DNA of 57,945 bases from Pirellulales bacterium (GCA_035939775.1 DASZFO010000104.1:1-57945); one strand, 5' to 3'; positions 16,821 to 28,375 are shown, numbered from the stretch's first letter. The notes: a model not told the origin generated them from the letters alone. Numbers and translations: made by a program.

Positions 16821-17671
16821 GCGGCGGCCTCCAAACGGCGCGTCGGAATTCGAATGGTAAACGCGGCGCCCCCTTCTGGGCAGTTCGCGGCCGCGACGTC
16901 GCCACCGTGAACTTCGGCGATCCGGTCGACGATGGCCAAGCCGAGCCCCGTGCCGTTGCTCTTGGTGGTGAAAAACGGTTCGAAGGCCCGTCGTTGGGCT
17001 TGCTCGGAAAGGCCCGGTCCCGTGTCGGCGATCTCAAGTTCCAGCCCGTCGGGACCAAAATATGTGGTGATGAACAACCGCCCGCCGTCGGGCATCGCGT
17101 CCAGAGCATTGAGCGACAGGTTGAGGACAGCGCGGCGGAGCATCTCGCGATCGGCCGTGACCATCTGCTGGTGCGGCACGTCGAGGATCGTTTCGATGGA
17201 TTGCGCGACAAACTGCGGCGCCAAAGAGCCGAGCACTTCCTCGACAAGGTTCCGCACTTCAATCCGCTGCCAGCAAGGATCGCGATCGGCCGTGAATTGC
17301 AACAGATCGTTGACGGTCGCTTCGAGGTCCATGAAGCCGACGGCGATTTTCTCGACGATGTCGCGACTTCCCGAATCGTCCGAGAGCCGTCGCCGCAAGA
17401 GACTCAAATAGAGCGTCACCGGCACCAGGCTGTTGCGGACCTCATGGGCCACGTGCGAGGCCATCTGGCCGATATCGGCCAGGCGGCTCTTGCGGGCCAA
17501 CTCGCGGTTCTTGATCTCCAGCTCGTGCGTGAGCCGCTGCACTTCGTTGCGCAGGGCCTCATGGGTTTGCTCCAGCCGCACCGTAGCGCCGTGCCAGGCC
17601 GCCAAGACGGTTTCCAGATCGGCGCTGGCGTCGAGCGATGTCGGATCTGCGAACGTCAGGGAACGTGTCAT
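16817..17671 (-). CDS. Soluble sensor histidine kinase (NtrB/FlrB-like)
   Basis: 284 residues without transmembrane segments. A short N-terminal coiled coil (ATVRLEQTHEALRNEVQRLT) precedes the dimerisation domain with the phospho-acceptor His76 (SHVAHEVRNSLVPVTLYLSL), then the HATPase domain with N box (LNLSLNALDAMPDGG), G1 (EIADTGPGLSE) and G2 (TKSNGTGLGLAI). It phosphorylates the adjacent sigma-54 regulator. With no membrane anchor and no recognisable PAS domain, it probably senses an internal flagellar assembly state, as FlrB/FleS kinases do. The gene lies 4 bases downstream of the FlgN-like gene. Confidence 0.92.
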   Translation of the reverse strand: MTRSLTFADPTSLDASADLETVLAAWHGATVRLEQTHEALRNEVQRLTHELEIKNRELARKSRLADIGQMASHVAHEVRNSLVPVTLYLSLLRRRLSDDSGSRDIVEKIAVGFMDLEATVNDLLQFTADRDPCWQRIEVRNLVEEVLGSLAPQFVAQSIETILDVPHQQMVTADREMLRRAVLNLSLNALDAMPDGGRLFITTYFGPDGLELEIADTGPGLSEQAQRRAFEPFFTTKSNGTGLGLAIVDRIAEVHGGDVAAANCPEGGAAFTIRIPTRRLEAAA

Positions 17672-17675
17672 GGTC

Positions 17676-18128
17676 TCAACTTTCCGAGGAGAGGTCGAGT
17701 TGACGGAATTCGAATGCGGGATGGTCGCTATAGGCGCTGCGGGCCACGGCCGCCTGCTGAATGCCCTCCAATTGGGTGGCCACGCGGTCGCGGTGCGCCA
17801 TCAATCGCGACTCGCTCCGCTTCTCTTGCTCGACGACCTCGGCCAGCAGGATTTCGCAACGGCCCGCGAGTTCGGCGCAGCGGTCGCGATCGGCGGGGGT
17901 GCGCCAAACGCGTTCAGCCGGGTTTTGGTTTCGGTAGGGGTCCATTAGACGTTCAATTTCTTGTAGTCCATTCAAGAGCCGCTGCTTGCTCGACAGGAGC
18001 TTGAGCAGTTGTGTCATTTCGCCCCCTTCGATCAATTCAGTCTGCCGCTGGCCCACGTCGCGCAGTTGCAGCAATAGATCGTGCTTCTTGCCGACCAGAC
18101 TGGCCAAAATGTCGGTGGTGAATTGCAT
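17676..18128 (-). CDS. FlgN-like putative flagellar export chaperone
   Basis: 150 residues from the ATG at 18128, 5 bases after the stop of the TPR gene; the frame extends upstream but overlaps that gene. It is all helical: LASLVGKKHDLLLQLRDVGQ, then QTELIEGGEMTQLLKLLSSK, then QRLLNGLQEIERLMDPYR. The pattern of an early helix, an EGGEM turn and KQ.LL..LQ.IE resembles the FlgN family, chaperones of hook-junction proteins. Its place beside flagellar regulators supports that, but similarity is weak and another helical adaptor is possible. No strong ribosome-binding site is visible. Confidence 0.55.
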   Translation of the reverse strand: MQFTTDILASLVGKKHDLLLQLRDVGQRQTELIEGGEMTQLLKLLSSKQRLLNGLQEIERLMDPYRNQNPAERVWRTPADRDRCAELAGRCEILLAEVVEQEKRSESRLMAHRDRVATQLEGIQQAAVARSAYSDHPAFEFRQLDLSSES

Positions 18129-18133
18129 GGGGA

Positions 18134-20608
18134 CTACAAGCTCGCGTACCAATCGAGGATTCGCGACCATTGGTCGCGAGTGTAATTCGTCGTCTCCGTG
18201 AATGGGGCGTCGAGGCTGATCCGGGTGAGCATCACTTTCGCCTGCTCCAGTGTGTGGCGGGCTTCGTCCGCCCTGCCCAGGCGGCGATAGCAAGCCGCGA
18301 TTTGCATCAGCGCGTCCAGCACTTCGGGCTGATGCTGATAGCGGTTTGTGGCGGCCTCGTAAGCCCGAATCGCATCGTCGTAGCGCCCCATCTCGTAGAA
18401 GGCGGCTCCGCGGGCGAAGTAGCAGTTCCGCAAGATGGCCTGATCGGAGGCCTCGAGTTCCGTTTGCTCCTGCCGGCGGGTAAGGATGTCCTGCACTTGC
18501 TCGTATTGGGCAATCGCCGCGCCCAAGAGCTGCTGCATTTGCTTGTTGTGCTCGATTCGCGAGGTTTCGATCGTGTCGCCATCCAGCTTTTCTCGTGGGA
18601 CCCGCGCACTACGGCGGTAGGCCTCGGCGATCAGGTAGCGGGCGTCGATCAGTTGCGGCGAATCGGGATAACGCTCGACGTATTCCTCGAGTCGCGGGAT
18701 CGCCTCTTCATCGCGTCCTTCGACTTCGAGCAACGATCCCAAGGCGAACAGCGAATCGCGCCATTCAAGGCTCTTCGGCGTGAGGCCGCCATCTTCGAGA
18801 TTCTCGCGGAGCAGCTTTTCCGCCTCTTTGGCTTCCCCTTTTTCGACATGTGCTTTGGCGGCCAGCAGGCGGGCACTATAACTGGCCGCGTCGGAGGCAT
18901 AAGCGGCGATGCATTCGTTCAGGGCCTCAAGCGCCCGGTCGAAGTTCTCCAGCGCCAACTGCGCCGTGCCAAGGTTCAGGAGTGCACGGGGCCGCCGCCT
19001 CCGCAATTCGTACCGCAAGTATTCCTCCAACATCCGGACGGCTCCCCGGAAATCGTGACCGGCCAGATAGGAATCGGCGCTGTTCCAAACGTCTTCGGGA
19101 TACGCGCGGCTCGCCAGTCTCAAGGCGGCCAACTGGCTGAATGCATCGCCGGCTTGCCGCAACTGGGCTCGTGCCTGACGGGCCGCCTCTCGACCTTCGA
19201 CGGTTGACGAGCGGCCCACGTCGTGCGTCAAAGCCGCCGCCCAGGCTTGATGCGCTTCGGCGGCCAATTCGATTTGCTTCTCGCGCGTGAAGAGCGGGAA
19301 CAGGACTCCCGTCAATTGGATCGCTTTCTCGAAGCGGCCCGCTTTGGCAAAAGTTTGATCGGCGTCGGACAACCGCTGGCGAATATTGTCGAGCGACAGC
19401 AGCGGATTGCGAAACTCGGCAGGATCCCCCACCGCGGCCACGGCACGCCGATAAGCGGCGATCGCTTCGTCGTCCTGATCCAATCGCCGCAGCAACAGGT
19501 CGGCCTCTTGAAACGCCGCGGCGATGCCCTCGATGCTTTCGGGATAGCCTTGTTGCGTGCGGCGAAACTGGTCGAGCGCCGAGCGCGGGTCGTTCATCGC
19601 CAGAAAGCATTGGCCAATGAGGTACATCGACTGCGGCACGATCCGTTCGGCCGAGTTGCCCCGATTCTGTGCCTTGCGGAGCGTATCGATCGCTTCGGCA
19701 TATTTGTCTTGCACCGCGCGGCGGGCCTCGGCGGTCGGCGCGTCGCCGGCGTCGGCCTGCAATTTCTCGGCCGCCCGCATCAGCAACTGCCCCTGAAGAA
19801 CGGTCGCGTCGGCATACGACGGCGAGTCCTTGGGAATCTGTTTGAGGACATCGAGGCAAGCGTCGATCTTGCCGTCTTTGAACAGGATCTGGCCCTTGGT
19901 GAGCAATCCCTCGAATTGCTCGCGCCGCGAAAGCTGCTTGTCGGCCAAATATTGCTCGATGTGACCCAGCGCCAGCTTCAAATCGGGGCGCGTGCCCCAC
20001 AGGTAGGCTCGGGCCAGGAGCCGGTGGATTTCGTTGCTCTCGGCGGGTTGAGATTGGAGCGCTCGTTCGAGGATCGCTTGACTGGCCGTGTATTCCCGGC
20101 TCAGGCAGAGGCTCTTGCCCAACAGGAAGAGCCCTTTTCCTTCGCGCCCTTTGGGAAATCCTCCGCGCCGCGCATCTTCGAGATGGCGCGCCGCCAGCAA
20201 ATAGTAGCGGCGCTGGTCCTCGTCCCACATCGAGTCGGCTTCCATGGCGGTTGCCGCCCCGAGCACAAAACTGGCTCCGCTCGACTCGGCCGCAGATATG
20301 CCTCTTTGGTCTCGCGTCAAGGCGGCCAGCCGCTTGGCGTCGGAGTAATTGCCGCGGTCCAGGGCCGCGAGCGCCGCCGCAAGGTAATCCTTCTTGGTTT
20401 GGGATTCGGTCTTCGGCTTGACGTTGAGCCACGTAAGCACGAGCGCAAGGTTCGCGCCGACCATCAATACGCCGACCAAGATGGCGATCCGCGCGCGGCG
20501 CGATATTCTCTCTCCGGCCCCGACAATCCCCGAGCGCAAACGGGACCAGACCCGGCGAAACCACGCCGGCGGCGGACTATCGGATTGTGGCTGCCGTTGG
20601 GCTTCCAT
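18134..20608 (-). CDS. Membrane-anchored tetratricopeptide repeat protein
   Basis: 824 residues from the ATG at 20608; the frame continues upstream into an inverted repeat, so that extension is discounted. A basic N-terminus is followed by one transmembrane helix (IAILVGVLMVGANLALVLTW) at about residues 38-58. The rest is a long run of TPR units, for example YSDAKRLAALTRD, YTASQAILERALQSQPAES, ARYLIAEAYRRSAR and YDDAIRAYEAATNRYQHQPE near the C-terminus. Most of the protein should lie on one side of the membrane, probably the periplasm. It heads a four-gene unit with the FlgN-like protein, kinase and regulator. Function unknown. Confidence 0.82.
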   Translation of the reverse strand: MEAQRQPQSDSPPPAWFRRVWSRLRSGIVGAGERISRRARIAILVGVLMVGANLALVLTWLNVKPKTESQTKKDYLAAALAALDRGNYSDAKRLAALTRDQRGISAAESSGASFVLGAATAMEADSMWDEDQRRYYLLAARHLEDARRGGFPKGREGKGLFLLGKSLCLSREYTASQAILERALQSQPAESNEIHRLLARAYLWGTRPDLKLALGHIEQYLADKQLSRREQFEGLLTKGQILFKDGKIDACLDVLKQIPKDSPSYADATVLQGQLLMRAAEKLQADAGDAPTAEARRAVQDKYAEAIDTLRKAQNRGNSAERIVPQSMYLIGQCFLAMNDPRSALDQFRRTQQGYPESIEGIAAAFQEADLLLRRLDQDDEAIAAYRRAVAAVGDPAEFRNPLLSLDNIRQRLSDADQTFAKAGRFEKAIQLTGVLFPLFTREKQIELAAEAHQAWAAALTHDVGRSSTVEGREAARQARAQLRQAGDAFSQLAALRLASRAYPEDVWNSADSYLAGHDFRGAVRMLEEYLRYELRRRRPRALLNLGTAQLALENFDRALEALNECIAAYASDAASYSARLLAAKAHVEKGEAKEAEKLLRENLEDGGLTPKSLEWRDSLFALGSLLEVEGRDEEAIPRLEEYVERYPDSPQLIDARYLIAEAYRRSARVPREKLDGDTIETSRIEHNKQMQQLLGAAIAQYEQVQDILTRRQEQTELEASDQAILRNCYFARGAAFYEMGRYDDAIRAYEAATNRYQHQPEVLDALMQIAACYRRLGRADEARHTLEQAKVMLTRISLDAPFTETTNYTRDQWSRILDWYASL

Positions 20609-20640
20609 GCTTAATGGCACAGTACGGTGTCGCGAACAAC

Positions 20641-20697
20641 GTAGCAGGCACGCTCCGTGTGCCGTAGCTGTTTCGGCGCACGGAGTGTGCCGATTAC
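20641..20697. repeat. BIME-like inverted repeat, GGCACACGGAGTGTGCC family
   Basis: It starts GTAGCAGGCACGCTCCGTGT and ends CACGGAGTGTGCCGATTAC; arms pair and each arm folds on itself. It lies upstream of the TPR gene and is the sister of 13669-13733. Confidence 0.8.
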
Positions 20698-20857
20698 GTT
20701 GGCCGAGCAACCGCCGCGACCGCGGCTCTGATCAAGATGAGGAAAAGTCGGCCGGCTTGTACACGAAAAGCAACCGTGCTGTCAATGGCGTTAGGCTGGG
20801 AGCAGCGGGCGGCGGGCGGTGTGTGGGGATTGCCATTAGCGGAATTCGCCAGAATTC

Positions 20858-20935
20858 CGTAGGGAACGGCCTCGGCGCCGTTCCTAATCCGCGCCGGCCC
20901 AGGGAACGCCGCGGAGGGCATTTCCTGCAAGAATC
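20858..20935. repeat. REP-like hairpin, GGGAACGGC family
   Basis: GTAG followed by hairpin GGAACGGCCTCGGCGCCGTTCC, a spacer, and a second, weaker GGGAACGCCGCGG...TTCC segment. The same family recurs at 23224-23293. It lies between the hydrolase-fold gene and the TPR gene. Confidence 0.7.
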
Positions 20936-20942
20936 GCTGTGG

Positions 20943-21761
20943 CTAGCGGGGTCCGGCCGGCGATGACGGGGCCGCCGCGGCCGCGGAGATGCCCGTCCGC
21001 GTGATTTGCTCCATCAGCCAGCGATCCATGTCGGAGAGCATCCGCGGCGTCAAGTCGTCAGTCCCAGGATATTCGCGGAGCACGACCGACATGCCGGCCG
21101 AATGCAGCAGTCGCAGGTCGTCGCAGACCACATCGGTCGGATAGCGTTGTGAAGCCCGAGTGCAGGCCACGAAGATCGACAACTGCCGGGCCTGGGCCAA
21201 CTGGGCCAGCGGCGCGTCGCCCGTCGGGAATTGGCCGCCGAACGAAAGCACGCCGGCAAAGCGCCGCGGCTGCCGCATGGCCACCCGCAGTGCCATCGTC
21301 CCGCCGCAATCGCAGCCGGCCAGAAAGACGCGGCCCGCGGCCAGATGGAATTTCGCCTGCGCGGTGGCCAGGCAGTCCAGGACCCGCTCTTCGGCCGCTT
21401 GAATGTGGCCGTCCATCTGCTGCCAGTTGAACGCGGCAGGATGCGCATTCGCACCAGCAGCCGTTCCCCGCGGGGCAATGGCCACGTAATTCCGCAAGCT
21501 GACGAGCGGCATGATCCGCTTCAATTGGTCCTCGTTGTCGTCGGCGCCGTGCAGCCAGACGATCAGCGGATAGGCGTAGTTGCGCTCGTAGTGCAGCGGA
21601 GCGAACAGCGCATGGGGCGCTCTTTCCGACCCGGCCCGCGAAAGAATCGCCTGGCTGACCTCGGACATTGCGGCGAGGCCCGCGGATCCCGTCACCCCGG
21701 AGGGTTTTGCGCCGAGCGAAGAAGTCGTGGCGGGTGGCTTTGGCGGTCGAATGCGGTTCAT
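20943..21761 (-). CDS. Alpha/beta-hydrolase-fold protein lacking the catalytic triad
   Basis: 272 residues from the ATG at 21761; the frame is open to 21836. The fold of the phospholipase/carboxylesterase (LpqC/PHB-depolymerase-like) group is clear: YPLIVWLHGADDNEDQL forms the oxyanion strand, and VFLAGCDCGGTMALRVAMRQ is the nucleophile elbow. At the nucleophile position (GxSxG) there is Asp151 (G-C-D-C-G), and where the family has His (PGGHxLTP) there is YPGTDDLTP (Asp235/236). No usual acid-loop motif is visible. The product is therefore probably a pseudoenzyme, or uses Asp as nucleophile as in dehalogenases. Its role is unknown. Confidence 0.8.
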   Translation of the reverse strand: MNRIRPPKPPATTSSLGAKPSGVTGSAGLAAMSEVSQAILSRAGSERAPHALFAPLHYERNYAYPLIVWLHGADDNEDQLKRIMPLVSLRNYVAIAPRGTAAGANAHPAAFNWQQMDGHIQAAEERVLDCLATAQAKFHLAAGRVFLAGCDCGGTMALRVAMRQPRRFAGVLSFGGQFPTGDAPLAQLAQARQLSIFVACTRASQRYPTDVVCDDLRLLHSAGMSVVLREYPGTDDLTPRMLSDMDRWLMEQITRTGISAAAAAPSSPAGPR

Positions 21762-21912
21762 AAACACCCTAAGTTGTGCAAGTGGAGAAGATCCCATCCA
21801 AGCCGACACAAGCTGACCCGACGTACGCCTCCTCACAGCGACAACTCCCGCGTGGCTGGACGATAACGCAACTCCGGCAAGGATGTCAACGCGGACTACC
21901 GCGGTGCTAGCA

Positions 21913-23145
<1,233 letters not shown>

Positions 23146-23223
23146 TTATGCTTTCGCCCCCATCCGTCAGGTCAGCTCGCTTCTCGCGCGGCAGTTCTTG
23201 ATTTCGGGAAGCGTGTTGAATCT

Positions 23224-23293
23224 GTAGGGAACGGCCTCCGTGCCGTTCCGTGAACTTGCGGCACATTCGGAACGCCGCCGAGGGCGCTCCCTA
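23224..23293. repeat. BIME-like double hairpin, GGGAACGGC family
   Basis: GTAG, hairpin GGGAACGGCCTCCGTGCCGT closing with TCC, spacer, hairpin GGAACGCCGCCGAGGGCGCT closing with CCC, CTAC. It ends 16 bases before the glf start codon and therefore occupies the 5' leader. Confidence 0.8.
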
Positions 23294-23308
23294 CGGGATT
23301 TCCTTGCG

Positions 23309-24433
23309 ATGCACTTCGACTTTGTGATCGTCGGCTGCGGGATGTTCGGTTGCGTGTTCGCGCGATCGGTCGCCGACCGCGGCAAGAGCGCGCTCTTGGT
23401 CGACAAGCGCGATCACATCGGCGGCAATTGCTACACGGAACAGGTTGCCGGCATTCACGTGCATCGCTACGGTCCGCATGTCTTCCACACCAATAGCGAC
23501 CCTGTCTGGCGATTCGTCAATCGCTTCGCCGAGTTCAACGATTATCGCCATCGGATCGCCGTGCGGTTTGGCGAGCGACTTTATTCCTTCCCGATCAATC
23601 TGCTGACGCTGCAACAGGTGTGGGGCGTCACGACGCCGCGCGAAGCGGAAGCGAAATTGGCCGCCGTCCGCATTCCAACCGATGAGCCCGAGAAACTCGA
23701 AGCCTGGATTCTTTCGCAAGTCGGCCGCGAGCTATATGAAATCTTCGTGCGGGGCTACACGACCAAGCAATGGGGCCGCGAGCCGCGCGAGCTGCCGGCC
23801 TCGATCATTCGCCGCATCCCGATCCGGCTGACCGGCAACGACCGCTACTTCGACGACCTTTACGAAGGCATCCCGCGCGGCGGCTACACCCGGATGTTCG
23901 AGAACATGCTGGATCATCCAAACATTCGCGTGGAAACCGGCGTCGACTTTTTCGCCCATGCGGCGAAACTGCGCGGCCTCGGCCGAACGCTGGTCTACAC
24001 GGGCATGATCGACGAATTCTTCGACCATCGCTACGGCCGGCTCGATTATCGCTCGCTGCGATTCGAATCGGAAGTTCTCCATGGCGATTTTCAGGAAACG
24101 GCCGTCGTCAACTACACCGATGCATCGGTCCCCTACACGCGCATTGTCGAGCACAAGCACTTCGATCCTCAGCCGACGCGCCGCACGGTCATCACGCGCG
24201 AATTTCCGCAAGCTTTTGACGCCGGGCAAACGCCCTACTATCCCATTCGCGATGCCTGCAACTCGGCGATCTACGATCGCTATCGGGCGGCGGCGGCAGC
24301 CAGCGGAGTGATTTTCGGCGGCCGGCTGGGCACGTATCAATACTACGACATGCACCAGGTCGTTGCCCAAGCCATGACGCTCGCCGAGCGAGAGTTGGGA
24401 GTTGGCCGCACATCGCAGTTGAAGGCGGCGTAG
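23309..24433 (+). CDS. glf: UDP-galactopyranose mutase
   Basis: 374 residues from the ATG at 23309; the upstream extension lies in a repeat. The FAD-binding motif is VIVGCGMFGCVFA (G9, G11, G14) and is followed by LLVDKRDHIGGNCYTE. The region HVHRYGPHVFHTNSDPVWRF is the active-site stretch of the Glf family. It converts UDP-galactopyranose to UDP-galactofuranose for cell-surface polysaccharide. The following gene encodes a putative glycosyltransferase-like protein on the same strand, which fits surface glycan synthesis. Length is typical (about 370-390). Confidence 0.95.
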   Translation: MHFDFVIVGCGMFGCVFARSVADRGKSALLVDKRDHIGGNCYTEQVAGIHVHRYGPHVFHTNSDPVWRFVNRFAEFNDYRHRIAVRFGERLYSFPINLLTLQQVWGVTTPREAEAKLAAVRIPTDEPEKLEAWILSQVGRELYEIFVRGYTTKQWGREPRELPASIIRRIPIRLTGNDRYFDDLYEGIPRGGYTRMFENMLDHPNIRVETGVDFFAHAAKLRGLGRTLVYTGMIDEFFDHRYGRLDYRSLRFESEVLHGDFQETAVVNYTDASVPYTRIVEHKHFDPQPTRRTVITREFPQAFDAGQTPYYPIRDACNSAIYDRYRAAAAASGVIFGGRLGTYQYYDMHQVVAQAMTLAERELGVGRTSQLKAA

Positions 24434-24579
24434 GGGGTCGCGAAATGCTGACCACGTGCGTACTTCGGTTCGCCCTTCGGTCTGAGCCTCAGGGTCGAAG
24501 ACAAGCGAACCGGCTAACGGAAATCGTTCGCAGTTCACGCGCATTCTCGAACGCCGCGCCTAACTTTCGCGTCCCGCCC

Positions 24580-25359
24580 ATGCAACGCAACCTGATTCTG
24601 ACGGCGATTGGCGACGGCAATGTGCTCGACACATGGTTCGACCGCCCGGACCAGCGGCAGTTCGATCTGTTCGTGGTCGACTTTCGTCCTGGTCCGCGCG
24701 CCGCGCCACCCCACGCGACCTATTTCGTCGAGCATGCGGGCTTCAAGCCTGAGCACCTCGGTTTTGTCGCGGCGAATTTCGAGCCGGAATTGCGGCGCTA
24801 CGATTGCATCTGGTGCCCCGACGACGATATCGCGCTCGACACGGCCAGCATTAACGCGATGTTTTCCATGTTTGAGCGGTATCGGCTCCAACTTGCCCAG
24901 CCGGCCATCGCCGAAGGGGACGTTTCCTTTCAATCCTTCCGGCCGCAGCCCGGCGCCGTGCTGCGTTACACGCCCTTCGTCGAAATCATGTGCCCGCTGT
25001 TCACTTGCGAGGCGTTTTTCCGCGTGCGGCACACGTTCGCCGCCAGCCGCTCGGGCTGGGGAATCGACCTGGTCTGGCCGCAGTTCTTTGGTCAGCGCGA
25101 TTTGGCCATTCTCGATTCCATTCATGCCCGACACATGCGGCCGCTGGAGATCGGCGAATTGTATGTTCGATTGAAAAAGCTGGGCATCGATCCGCGGCAG
25201 GAGCGCGACGAAGTGGTCCGCCGCTGGGGAGGCATCTCGGAGCGCGCGGTCCGCAGGATGCATTTTGGCAAACAGCCGATGCCGACTCTCTTCGAGCCGG
25301 GCTTTCGCCGCGGCTTATGGCGCCGGGTCTCCGACCGGATCATGCGCCGAGCCGCGTAG
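24580..25359 (+). CDS. DUF707-like putative glycosyltransferase
   Basis: 259 residues from the ATG at 24580; the frame is open from 24445 but the added residues are unrelated. The N-terminus (NLILTAIGDGNVLDTWFDRP, then QFDLFVVDFRPG) and the motif RRYDCIWCPDDDIALDTASI resemble the DUF707 family, in which the Asp run is suspected to bind metal and nucleotide sugar. Later SRSGWGIDLVWPQFFG and ILDSIHARHMRPLEI also fit that family. No signal peptide or membrane helix. Its location 146 bases after glf suggests a role in galactofuranose-containing glycan. Family assignment is from memory of motifs. Confidence 0.65.
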   Translation: MQRNLILTAIGDGNVLDTWFDRPDQRQFDLFVVDFRPGPRAAPPHATYFVEHAGFKPEHLGFVAANFEPELRRYDCIWCPDDDIALDTASINAMFSMFERYRLQLAQPAIAEGDVSFQSFRPQPGAVLRYTPFVEIMCPLFTCEAFFRVRHTFAASRSGWGIDLVWPQFFGQRDLAILDSIHARHMRPLEIGELYVRLKKLGIDPRQERDEVVRRWGGISERAVRRMHFGKQPMPTLFEPGFRRGLWRRVSDRIMRRAA

Positions 25360-25479
25360 CGGATTCTCGTCGGTGGACTCCGACGGGACGTGCCGCGCCG
25401 CATCTACCGCCGTTCTTTGCGCTCGCGCATAATTGCTTGAGTTCCGAGCCATTCCCCAATTGTTTACGCGAGTCCCACC

Positions 25480-25941
25480 ATGCCGCAATGGCCGATGGAT
25501 CAAGCCGGCGCCCATCGCTGGTTCGCCGTGGAGTTTAACAACGAAGCCTGGAGCATCGTCGAGTCGTCGCCTCGGTTGCCCGATCAGATCGACCAGATGC
25601 TGCATCTGGCCCACGCGGCGCTTGTGCATTGGTCGCAAGTCGGCACGCCGCTGAATCGCCAGCGGGCGCTTGATCTCTTGGCCCATGCCCACGCCGCCGC
25701 CGGGTTCGGCCAACTGTCGCTTCAATTCGCGGAGCAGGCCTGGCAACTCAGCCTCGAAACTGGTGACGGGCAAACCCCGTTCGACCGCGCCGAGGCGCAC
25801 TCCACGATGGCAGTCGCCTTGCGCTCCGCCGGGCATATGTCAGAGGCCGAAGAGTGGCGCGGAAGGGCCCTTCAAGCGGCCAGCCAACTGGACGCCGAAG
25901 ACCGCGCCGCGATCGAGAGATTGCTGAATCTGCCGGGCTAA
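25480..25941 (+). CDS. Small TPR-like helical protein
   Basis: 153 residues. All-helical, with repeat-like pairs: QRALDLLAHAHAAAGFGQLS then LQFAEQAWQLSLETGDGQ, and FDRAEAHSTMAVALRSAGHM then SEAEEWRGRALQAAS. The spacing resembles two to three tetratricopeptide units. It has no signal peptide or transmembrane segment. It is followed after 14 bases by a small membrane protein, so the two may be cotranscribed. Function unknown. Confidence 0.7.
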   Translation: MPQWPMDQAGAHRWFAVEFNNEAWSIVESSPRLPDQIDQMLHLAHAALVHWSQVGTPLNRQRALDLLAHAHAAAGFGQLSLQFAEQAWQLSLETGDGQTPFDRAEAHSTMAVALRSAGHMSEAEEWRGRALQAASQLDAEDRAAIERLLNLPG

Positions 25942-25955
25942 AGGACGTTGCCCAA

Positions 25956-26249
25956 ATGTGGACCCTGGCGGCAAGAATCATCGCTGTCTTGATGGCGATT
26001 GCCTATGTCGTGGCAATGATCGTTCACGAGCAGGAGATCAACCGCGGCGTTGTCTACGTGTGCTTGATGGTGTTGGTGCCGCTGGCCCTCATCTGGTTTC
26101 CGGAAGAGCTTGGCAGCCTCACGGGCTATGTCGGACGCGGAGGCGATATCGACACTGAAACGCCGCCGGCCCTTGTCGCATTCATCGGCTGGTTCTTTCT
26201 TCTCGGCTACCCCGTGATCATCTACTTCTTGCTTTTTCCGGCGCACTGA
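25956..26249 (+). CDS. Small membrane protein, unknown function
   Basis: 97 residues from the ATG at 25956 with AAGGA about 11 bases upstream; an earlier start at 25854 would overlap the preceding gene. Three hydrophobic stretches are visible: AARIIAVLMAIAYVVAMIV, GVVYVCLMVLVPLALIWF and LVAFIGWFFLLGYPVIIYFL, so it should span the membrane three times. Between the second and third is a soluble loop ending ETPPA. I do not recognise the family. Confidence 0.7.
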   Translation: MWTLAARIIAVLMAIAYVVAMIVHEQEINRGVVYVCLMVLVPLALIWFPEELGSLTGYVGRGGDIDTETPPALVAFIGWFFLLGYPVIIYFLLFPAH

Positions 26250-26333
26250 ATCTTGCGAGTTGAAAAGCGTTGCCGTCGCCCCTTTTTCTCCGCGATCTCT
26301 GCGGCCTCCGCGTTTCACGCGTCCCGGGGCCAG

Positions 26334-26572
26334 TTAGAAGAATTCGACTCTTTCGGTCCCCGCAACAATTCCGTTGTGCGGGACCACGTCATGCTCTTTC
26401 TCCTGTCATCCACCTTGATTACAATTCTTCCTCGCGTTCCCGGTGGGATCGTACACGTATCTCGGAGGATCAGCGACTCCGGTCCGACTTGGGCGACTCG
26501 CAGCTTCTTGTCCTCGACGAGCAAGAACAATTCGACGTGAGCGGAGAAGCCGTCTTTCCATTGGATTCCCAT
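26334..26572 (-). pseudogene. Frameshifted small conserved-type protein gene
   Basis: The ATG at 26572 gives MGIQWKDGFSAHVELFLLVE, then DKKLRVAQVGPESLILRDTC and TIPPGTRGRIVIKVDD, a compact beta-rich pattern. After VDD (around 26400-26406) that frame becomes MTWSRTTELLRGPKE and runs to 26315, whereas another frame continues as EHDVVPHNGIVAGTERVEFF and stops at 26334-26336. The second reading gives a natural ending of a small beta protein (V.L..GI..GT.RV.F), so a single-base frameshift is likely; the restored product would be about 79 residues. It could be a sequencing error. Function unknown. Confidence 0.55.
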
Positions 26573-26578
26573 GATTGA

Positions 26579-28081
<1,503 letters not shown>

Positions 28082-28202
28082 AAATAACCTTGACAAAAAA
28101 CACAGCCGCTGGGTCCACGATTTCCAAAGCTTGCTAAGCCCTGAAAGGGCGACCGAGTTCCGACGTCGACTTCGCCAATCGATCGTTGAATGGCGCATTT
28201 TC

Positions 28203-28320
28203 CGGCGGCCCTTCAGGCCGCAATAGCATTTTGCTGGATCGCGTACCCAGGGCTGCGCTCAATTCTCCTTGCGGAGAATTTCACTGCGCCCTGGGCTGGG
28301 CTCCGGCGGCCTTTCAGGCC
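28203..28320. repeat. Large palindromic repeat right of IS110
   Basis: CGGCGGCCCTTCAGGCCGC on the left and CCGGCGGCCTTTCAGGCC on the right, with inner CCCAGGGC/GCCCTGGG and a central perfect hairpin AATTCTCCTTGCGGAGAATT. Right part is the reverse complement of 26690-26728. The 294 bases from 28082 to 28375 hold no gene. Confidence 0.8.
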
Positions 28321-28375
28321 AAGGACAATGCGGCCGACCGAATTAACAAGAATACATACAGTGGCGAACGATCGC

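Noticed and set aside
19223-20614. Plus-strand frame opposite the TPR gene
   Set aside because: Antisense shadow of a clear TPR protein.
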